From NCBI GenBank assembly GCA_964036315.1, contig OZ038500.1, positions 63,407,249 to 63,471,248 on the forward strand: a stretch of 64,000 bases of DNA. The letters are read 5' to 3'. Below, one piece after another: positions 58,495 through 64,000 of this stretch. The DNA is from Acanthosepion esculentum (lineage: Eukaryota; Mollusca; Cephalopoda; Sepiida; Sepiidae). The translations under genes were made by a program, and so were the position numbers. Position 1 is the stretch's first letter. Each line of letters starts with the position of its first letter. The notes below the pieces were generated by a model, which saw only the letters and a program-made list of their open reading frames with translations, was not told the DNA's origin and ran no database searches.

Positions 58495-58565
58495 GAGAGA
58501 GAGAGAGAGAGAGGGAGAGAGAGAGCAAGAGTCGTGTATATATATATATATATAGGTGGCAGCCA

Positions 58566-58628
<63 letters not shown>
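58425..58628. repeat. (CT)n, (TA)n, (GA)n, (TA)n block
   Basis: CT repeats (58428-58458), TA (58459-58490), GA (58494-58525), then two more TA tracts separated by GGTGGCAGCCATGA. The CT and GA arms are complementary, so the left half is an imperfect palindrome. Confidence 0.96.
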
Positions 58629-58632
<4 letters not shown>

Positions 58633-58720
58633 ATGCGATGAGAACGAAAGTAATATATAAATTCCAACGTTCGCAGCGTTAATTCAAAAAAGAGCACGAT
58701 ACAGGTAGTAGAGCGATAAT

Positions 58721-58934
58721 TATTTATTTATTATAATTTTATCATATAGACAAAACCATTTTACTCACAACAAAGATGCAACTTGGTTTCAGTGCATTTT
58801 AACTGCACATCTACTGGTGAGGGTATTTTAGACCCTCACCCGTAGATGTGCAGTTAAAATGCACTGAAACCAAGTTGCATCTTTGTTGTGAGTAAAATGG
58901 TTTTGTCTATATGATAAAATTATAATAAATAAAT
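58721..58934. repeat. Fold-back element, family H, near-perfect 104-bp arms
   Basis: Arms centred at about 58828 are almost exactly complementary (for example GATGCAACTTGGTTTCAGTG on the left). Each arm, read outward from the centre, has CUCAC, CAGUAGA or CCGUAGA, a GUGCA/UGCAC stem, GAAA, an AAG/CUU stem III, then GUGAG pairing with CUCAC. This is the hammerhead layout with a changed first core box. Confidence 0.85.
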
Positions 58935-58936
58935 AC

Positions 58937-58992
<56 letters not shown>
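58935..58992. repeat. (TA)n/(TG)n microsatellite
   Basis: TA followed by TG repeats. Confidence 0.97.
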
Positions 58993-58994
<2 letters not shown>

Positions 58995-59064
58995 ATATAA
59001 ACATTTCACATAGAGTACATCTGTAAACGGACAATATGAATAAAAGTAAAAACTAAAGGAACAA

Positions 59065-59115
59065 TTATTTTTTAACTGACACGTTTCGCCCTCTGAGGGA
59101 CTTTATCAAGGCAAG
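59065..59115 (-). ncRNA. Hammerhead-like motif, family E, copy 3
   Basis: The minus strand reads CUUGCC, UUGAUAAA, stem CCCU/AGGG with loop CAG, C, GAAAC, GUGUC. GAAA and stem II are good; the first box is changed and stem I no longer pairs. Confidence 0.4.
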
Positions 59116-59159
59116 GGTAAGGACTTTATTTTGTGACAGGAATGGAAAAAAAGTAACAT

Positions 59160-59345
59160 TTTTGCACTTATTTACAATATTTACATTTTTCGTATTGTTC
59201 TCCTTATCTTTATTGTCACATTCACGACGTTTCAGCTGTTGTACGCTCCGGTCTTCTTCAAATGATATACGTTGGTAAGATGAGAACAACAGGTCGAACA
59301 ATGTAAATAGTGTAAATAGTTACAATACCTCATCTCAGAAATATA
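59160..59345. repeat. Family B fold-back fragment
   Basis: A minus-strand family B core (59222-59270: UUGAAGA, GAAA, CGUC) is followed by a plus-strand piece of the same family (GAACAATGTAAATAGTGTAA, CCTCATCTCAGAAATATA). Confidence 0.65.
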
Positions 59346-59391
59346 AACAGATATTTTTGCTCTTGTTTATAAATACTTGTCACAAAATAAA

Positions 59392-59440
59392 ATTCTTACA
59401 TTTGCCTTGAAAAATCCCTCAGAAGACGAAACGTATCGGT
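59392..59440 (+). ncRNA. Hammerhead-like motif, family E, copy 4
   Basis: TTTGCC, TTGAAAA, CCTCAGAAGAC, GAAACG, TATC, GGTTAAG: same layout as 19403-19442, with partial stem I pairing. Confidence 0.4.
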
Positions 59441-59463
59441 TAAGTTATTGTTTAGTCTTTTTC

Positions 59464-59814
59464 ATATATATATATATATATGAAAATGTGGAAAAGACAA
59501 AGCAAAATCCGAATATATGAGTTTACTGTTTTTATTATGTTTTTTTGTTTTTGTTATTCTGTCGACGTCAGACGTTTCGGTCAAATAGACCTTCTTCAGG
59601 ACATGGTTAATGGAGACATAATTATATTGGATTTAAGTTTGATGGAGAGACGATATATACAGGACTGGTCAGAAACAGAAAAACTGAAATTCTAAAGTCA
59701 AGTATTCTTTCTTAGAGTCGGATATGCTGGCGTCGCGTGGGCGGCAACTACGAAGACCTGCGCACAGGGAAGAAGATTGTGTCCTAAGTGGAGGGTGAGG
59801 GGGACTATTTAAAA
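59464..59814 (-). repeat. PLE 3' terminal repeat (pLTR) with TA tail
   Basis: 59480-59814 is the 335-bp segment after the PLE stop codon. It recurs at 62253-62587, on the other side of the ORF, with no difference that I can see. The outer end runs into a short TA tract (59465-59479). It contains the hammerhead at 59556-59607. Confidence 0.92.
59556..59607 (-). ncRNA. PLE hammerhead ribozyme motif, copy 1
   Basis: The minus strand reads: stem I arm UGUC; CUGAAGA (fits CUGANGA); one A; stem II GGUC, loop UAUUU, GACC; GAAA; CG, loop UCUGA, CG with the A-U closing pair as a minimal stem III; GUC; then stem I arm GACA. The only departure from the classic core is the extra A before stem II. It is in sense with the PLE ORF. 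Cleavage is predicted between plus-strand 59564 and 59563. Confidence 0.75.
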
Positions 59815-62175
59815 CTATAGCTTATCGGTACGTTTGTCACACATTAATCTCGCCACCGGGGTCGCGATCTGAAAGAAACCAGGTCTATTATTTACTGTAT
59901 GTGAGGTGGCTATCATGCCAGCCTCATAAATCTGTCTAAGGTTCTTATTGTGGATATATTTTAAGATCTTCACAGAGTCGAAATCAAAATTGTGATCAGA
60001 TTTGGCTATGTGTATAACTAAAGCACTGCTTAGATTACCGAGGCGAATGTCACGTTTATGTTCGGAAATGCGAGATTTCAATGATCTACCTGTCTCGCCT
60101 ATATAACTCAGGTTGCAGTCTCTGCAGGGCACCTGATAGACGCAAGCATCGGATGTAATATGTTGTCTGCTCGTATTACTCAATATGTTACGTATAGATT
60201 TAGTGGGTAATGTAGTAGTTTTAATTTTTAGCGCGTTTAGATTGTTGGAGATGTGTTCGGTCAGAGGGTTATTCGGTAGAAAGATGCGGCCAATGGGATT
60301 ATCAGGGGCAGCTGAGAGTGTGCCTCTCTCCACCTTTGATGTAGTAGTAGTAGTCGGTATGTTGTTATGTACTGATGGACGAACTCTGTGGATTTTCAAG
60401 GCTTTACGTTTAGCGCCGAGTATTAGTTGTCTCGGATACGAAAGGCTGGAGAAGGTATCCTCGATATAACCAAATTCGTCATCTAAACATTTTGCTGAAC
60501 AGATTCGCAGAGCTCTCAAGTAAAATCCGATAATAACACCTCTCTTAGTCCTAGTATCATTGTGAGAGTAAAAGTGTAAGTAGTCGTTTTTGCATGTGGG
60601 TTTACGATATACTGTGAATTCTAGTTTGTTATTATTTCTGGTGAGTAGTATGTCTAGAAAAGGTAGAGAATTATTCGATTCAAGTTCGTGGGTAAATTTT
60701 ATAGTAGGTTCTACTCTATTCAATCTATCGGTGATTTTGTTTAGATCATGTTTCTGTGGGTAAATGAATAAAATGTCATCTATGTAACGGAAATAATGTG
60801 TATCATCAGGGATTATATATTTGAAAGGTCCAGACTCGAGAAATTCTAGAAACATGCATGCTAGGAACCCAGAGAGAGGACTACCCATAGGTAAGCCAAA
60901 CTTTTGTTTATAGTAGATGTCGTTATGCTGGAAGTAACAGTGAGATGTGCATAGGATGCATAATTTGATGCATATTGAGATGGGGATAGGTAGCTTAAAG
61001 TCAGTTTTCTTAAGGTGGTTCTCTAGCCGTTTAATACATTTATCCACCGGTACATTGGTGAATAGAGATTTAATGTCTAAGCTGGCTAGGGATTTGTTTC
61101 CTATGTCGATATTGCTTAGCTTATTGAGAAGAGCGCCTGAATTCTTTATATGCGCGTGACTTATGGTGCCCAGAATTGGGGTGAGAAATTTTGTTAGAAA
61201 CCTAGCGATGTTATGGGGGGCTGAGCCTATGCCCGAAATAATGGGCCTTAGAGGGATGTCCGGTTTATGGGTTTTGGGGAGCCCGTAGATTTTAGGGATG
61301 GTCGGGTGGTAATTGATAAGGGAAAGCCAAATCTTATCTTCATTATGAATCAGACTCTTATAGGACTTATTGAATTCTTTAAGATTTTTAGAGACTTGTA
61401 GAGGAGAGATCTGTTCATACGTGTCTCTGTCATTGAGCAAGTCCAACATTTTCTGGTTGTACGCAGCGGTGTCCATGACCACGACACCTCCACCCTTATC
61501 CGAAGGAGATATGGTAATATCATTGTTCGTAGACAGGGATTTTAGAGCGTTCATATACCTCTTGGGTAAAGTAAACTCCGCATTTTGGCAGTCCAAGGAG
61601 GCAGCTAAGATGCCTTGGGTAAATCCTTTGTGGAAGTCGGTGTCCCTGTGTCTGTAGTTAAGATTTATCAGTTTGCTAATGTTGTTGTTTTTTAAACCCG
61701 TTGCAAACTTTAGACCAAAACTGAGGGCTTCAGTCTCTACGGTACTAAGTGTAGTACTGGAGATGTTTGTGACTAGATCGGCTCTTCCCATCTTCTTCCA
61801 ACTGCTGCGATCGCATAAAGTGTGAAGTTTTAGTTCTAAACTCTTGAGGTGTTTATGATTAGTTTTGGCCACTTCAGAACGGAGTCTCTCAGCTGTGTTG
61901 TGAAACATGCTGTTTTTTTGCTTTAGTACGCGTCCTAGATGTGTGGCTTTTTTAAAAGTTTGCTCCTCGGAAAATTTTAGGTCTCTAACTGATGATTCCA
62001 GGTAGAGTTTGACGTAGTCCGGGAAAATGTGTGAAGATGTTGTTCGAAGATTGGACATGCTCGGGGGAATGACTTTCTCGTATATACAGTTCGTTAGAAA
62101 ATCCTTTCTGTTTTTGTAGGAGTGCGCGGAAATTAGTAGGTTCTTATATTTGCGTATGAGCTTGAAGTCTTCCAT
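59815..62175 (-). CDS. Penelope-like element protein: reverse transcriptase plus GIY-YIG endonuclease (complete)
   Basis: A 786-residue ORF. Residues 225-235 read SDKGGGVVVMD and 296-304 IYGLPKTHK, both conserved in PLE reverse transcriptases. Motif A is ASLDIKSLFTNVP (364-376, catalytic D367), motif B GLPMGSPLSGFLA (427-439), and motif C YIDD (464-467, catalytic DD), followed by LPFLDIL (504-510). The C-terminal endonuclease has the Cys pair in VPCRDC (682-687), YIGETGR (691-697), R702 and H706 in SRISEHKR, the catalytic-type E751 in YEAGMI, and VNNRPGF near the end. RT followed by C-terminal GIY-YIG is the canonical endonuclease-positive Penelope architecture, in which RT and nicking drive target-primed reverse transcription. 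There is no stop or frameshift, so it may be active. The start at 62175 is the first ATG, 77 bp from the junction with the next unit. Confidence 0.96.
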   Translation of the reverse strand: MEDFKLIRKYKNLLISAHSYKNRKDFLTNCIYEKVIPPSMSNLRTTSSHIFPDYVKLYLESSVRDLKFSEEQTFKKATHLGRVLKQKNSMFHNTAERLRSEVAKTNHKHLKSLELKLHTLCDRSSWKKMGRADLVTNISSTTLSTVETEALSFGLKFATGLKNNNISKLINLNYRHRDTDFHKGFTQGILAASLDCQNAEFTLPKRYMNALKSLSTNNDITISPSDKGGGVVVMDTAAYNQKMLDLLNDRDTYEQISPLQVSKNLKEFNKSYKSLIHNEDKIWLSLINYHPTIPKIYGLPKTHKPDIPLRPIISGIGSAPHNIARFLTKFLTPILGTISHAHIKNSGALLNKLSNIDIGNKSLASLDIKSLFTNVPVDKCIKRLENHLKKTDFKLPIPISICIKLCILCTSHCYFQHNDIYYKQKFGLPMGSPLSGFLACMFLEFLESGPFKYIIPDDTHYFRYIDDILFIYPQKHDLNKITDRLNRVEPTIKFTHELESNNSLPFLDILLTRNNNKLEFTVYRKPTCKNDYLHFYSHNDTRTKRGVIIGFYLRALRICSAKCLDDEFGYIEDTFSSLSYPRQLILGAKRKALKIHRVRPSVHNNIPTTTTTSKVERGTLSAAPDNPIGRIFLPNNPLTEHISNNLNALKIKTTTLPTKSIRNILSNTSRQHITSDACVYQVPCRDCNLSYIGETGRSLKSRISEHKRDIRLGNLSSALVIHIAKSDHNFDFDSVKILKYIHNKNLRQIYEAGMIATSHTVNNRPGFFQIATPVARLMCDKRTDKL

Positions 62176-62252
62176 GTTGTGAAGTGAATTCGGGTTTGTA
62201 TTTCCAGTGGACAGTATGTAAGCAAATGTGTGGATGTAGATCCGACGGTATG
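62176..62252 (-). other. PLE 5' leader between tandem units
   Basis: A 77-bp segment unique to this junction in the window. It separates the terminal repeat of the upstream unit from the ATG of the complete ORF. Confidence 0.7.
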
Positions 62253-62587
62253 ATGAAAATGTGGAAAAGACAAAGCAAAATCCGAATATATGAGTTTACT
62301 GTTTTTATTATGTTTTTTTGTTTTTGTTATTCTGTCGACGTCAGACGTTTCGGTCAAATAGACCTTCTTCAGGACATGGTTAATGGAGACATAATTATAT
62401 TGGATTTAAGTTTGATGGAGAGACGATATATACAGGACTGGTCAGAAACAGAAAAACTGAAATTCTAAAGTCAAGTATTCTTTCTTAGAGTCGGATATGC
62501 TGGCGTCGCGTGGGCGGCAACTACGAAGACCTGCGCACAGGGAAGAAGATTGTGTCCTAAGTGGAGGGTGAGGGGGACTATTTAAAA
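62253..62587 (-). repeat. PLE terminal repeat (pLTR), copy 2
   Basis: Second copy of 59480-59814 at an offset of exactly 2773 bp. It is the 3' region of the partial unit and also the 5' terminal repeat for the complete ORF. Confidence 0.93.
62329..62380 (-). ncRNA. PLE hammerhead ribozyme motif, copy 2
   Basis: Same bases as 59556-59607 shifted by 2773. Together the two motifs would cut a read-through transcript at the same point in each unit, releasing a unit-length RNA. Confidence 0.75.
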
Positions 62588-64000
62588 CTATAGCTTATCG
62601 GTACGTTTGTCACACATTAATCTCGCCACCGGGGTCGCGATCTGAAAGAAACCAGGTCTATTATTTACTGTATGTGAGGTGGCTATCATGCCAGCCTCAT
62701 AAATCTGTCTAAGGTTCTTATTGTGGATATATTTTAAGATCTTCACAGAGTCGAAATCAAAATTGTGATCAGATTTGGCTATGTGTATAACTAAAGCACT
62801 GCTTAGATTACCGAGGCGAATGTCACGTTTATGTTCGGAAATGCGAGATTTCAATGATCTACCTGTCTCGCCTATATAACTCAGGTTGCAGTCTCTGCAG
62901 GGCACCTGATAGACGCAAGCATCGGATGTAATATGTTGTCTGCTCGTATTACTCAATATGTTACGTATAGATTTAGTGGGTAATGTAGTAGTTTTAATTT
63001 TTAGCGCGTTTAGATTGTTGGAGATGTGTTCGGTCAGAGGGTTATTCGGTAGAAAGATGCGGCCAATGGGATTATCAGGGGCAGCTGAGAGTGTGCCTCT
63101 CTCCACCTTTGATGTAGTAGTAGTAGTCGGTATGTTGTTATGTACTGATGGACGAACTCTGTGGATTTTCAAGGCTTTACGTTTAGCGCCGAGTATTAGT
63201 TGTCTCGGATACGAAAGGCTGGAGAAGGTATCCTCGATATAACCAAATTCGTCATCTAAACATTTTGCTGAACAGATTCGCAGAGCTCTCAAGTAAAATC
63301 CGATAATAACACCTCTCTTAGTCCTAGTATCATTGTGAGAGTAAAAGTGTAAGTAGTCGTTTTTGCATGTGGGTTTACGATATACTGTGAATTCTAGTTT
63401 GTTATTATTTCTGGTGAGTAGTATGTCTAGAAAAGGTAGAGAATTATTCGATTCAAGTTCGTGGGTAAATTTTATAGTAGGTTCTACTCTATTCAATCTA
63501 TCGGTGATTTTGTTTAGATCATGTTTCTGTGGGTAAATGAATAAAATGTCATCTATGTAACGGAAATAATGTGTATCATCAGGGATTATATATTTGAAAG
63601 GTCCAGACTCGAGAAATTCTAGAAACATGCATGCTAGGAACCCAGAGAGAGGACTACCCATAGGTAAGCCAAACTTTTGTTTATAGTAGATGTCGTTATG
63701 CTGGAAGTAACAGTGAGATGTGCATAGGATGCATAATTTGATGCATATTGAGATGGGGATAGGTAGCTTAAAGTCAGTTTTCTTAAGGTGGTTCTCTAGC
63801 CGTTTAATACATTTATCCACCGGTACATTGGTGAATAGAGATTTAATGTCTAAGCTGGCTAGGGATTTGTTTCCTATGTCGATATTGCTTAGCTTATTGA
63901 GAAGAGCGCCTGAATTCTTTATATGCGCGTGACTTATGGTGCCCAGAATTGGGGTGAGAAATTTTGTTAGAAACCTAGCGATGTTATGGGGGGCTGAGCC
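62588..64000 (-). CDS. Penelope-like element protein, second tandem copy (partial, runs off window)
   Basis: The frame is open from the stop at 62588 to the window edge, 471 codons, equal to residues 316-786 of the complete copy. RT motifs A, B and C and the whole GIY-YIG domain are present with the same residues, and no amino-acid difference was seen. The N-terminal part lies outside the window. The apparent start at 63820 is a GTG valine inside motif A's flank (VPVDKC) and not a real start. Confidence 0.95.
   Translation of the reverse strand, partial: GSAPHNIARFLTKFLTPILGTISHAHIKNSGALLNKLSNIDIGNKSLASLDIKSLFTNVPVDKCIKRLENHLKKTDFKLPIPISICIKLCILCTSHCYFQHNDIYYKQKFGLPMGSPLSGFLACMFLEFLESGPFKYIIPDDTHYFRYIDDILFIYPQKHDLNKITDRLNRVEPTIKFTHELESNNSLPFLDILLTRNNNKLEFTVYRKPTCKNDYLHFYSHNDTRTKRGVIIGFYLRALRICSAKCLDDEFGYIEDTFSSLSYPRQLILGAKRKALKIHRVRPSVHNNIPTTTTTSKVERGTLSAAPDNPIGRIFLPNNPLTEHISNNLNALKIKTTTLPTKSIRNILSNTSRQHITSDACVYQVPCRDCNLSYIGETGRSLKSRISEHKRDIRLGNLSSALVIHIAKSDHNFDFDSVKILKYIHNKNLRQIYEAGMIATSHTVNNRPGFFQIATPVARLMCDKRTDKL

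Noticed and set aside
60185..61657. Plus-strand frames of 70-95 codons inside the PLE (repeated in the second copy)
   Set aside because: Antisense shadows of the 786-codon PLE ORF.
63820..63822. Start codon of the second PLE ORF
   Set aside because: It is a GTG valine inside the reading frame, which stays open to the window edge.

Overview
This is a non-coding, repeat-dense stretch of an animal nuclear genome, most likely a cephalopod mollusc (octopus-like). That guess rests on the overall style: long TA tracts, TATC tracts with interspersed linker words, several tRNA-derived SINEs, and Penelope-like, Tc1/mariner and LINE fragments packed together. No host protein-coding gene, functional tRNA gene or bacterial-type feature could be supported. 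Almost every long open frame is either a transposon fragment or a translation of a simple repeat.

The best preserved feature lies at the right edge (59.46-64.0 kb). Two head-to-tail copies of a Penelope-like retroelement (PLE) sit on the minus strand with an exact period of 2773 bp. The complete copy encodes a 786-residue protein with a reverse transcriptase domain and a C-terminal GIY-YIG endonuclease. The second copy runs off the window and looks identical wherever it can be compared. Each 3' region carries a hammerhead-type self-cleaving ribozyme motif in sense with the ORF.

The main result of the hunt is that hammerhead-like cores recur across the window in at least eight distinct repeat families, on both strands and usually right beside a TA tract. 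The best example (41879-41922, minus) has all three stems, both invariant core boxes and a GUC cleavage triplet with no mismatch. Others keep matching stem I arms even where the core has decayed. One family carries a TATA-box-like word shortly upstream of the ribozyme and lies in a fold-back element. Another has seeded a 107-bp satellite.

Layout: 0-9 kb holds a LINE RT fragment, PLE endonuclease remnants (one nested in a Tc1-like element), SINEs, a fold-back element and mariner fragments. 9.4-10.2 kb holds two inverted-repeat DNA transposons. 10.3-14.2 kb is a composite element containing about 37 copies of a 55-bp satellite; a deleted copy lies at 33.3-34.0 kb and its tail recurs at 26.6 kb. 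14.8-17.4 kb is pyrimidine and TATC repeat. 17.2-19.5 kb is a decayed PLE with flanking hammerhead-like motifs. 20-25 kb holds a transposase fragment, SINEs and an unnamed dispersed family. 25.3-26.8 kb is the 107-bp satellite plus a fold-back. 27.7-28.1, 31.1-31.9 and 38.1 kb carry 5S-rRNA-derived units joined to tRNA-like SINEs. 32-32.8 kb is a MITE inserted in a SINE. 36 kb is a Tc1 remnant. 40.2-41.3 kb is a probable non-autonomous Helitron. 44.7-45.4 kb is a GC-rich, hairpin-rich triplicated repeat. 50.8-52.8 kb is the fold-back hammerhead family. 57-58.2 kb holds a long-TIR MITE and half a transposase.

Limits: all calls come from reading the sequence by eye. Family assignments of decayed fragments and exact element borders are approximate, and no alignment, folding or database search was run.
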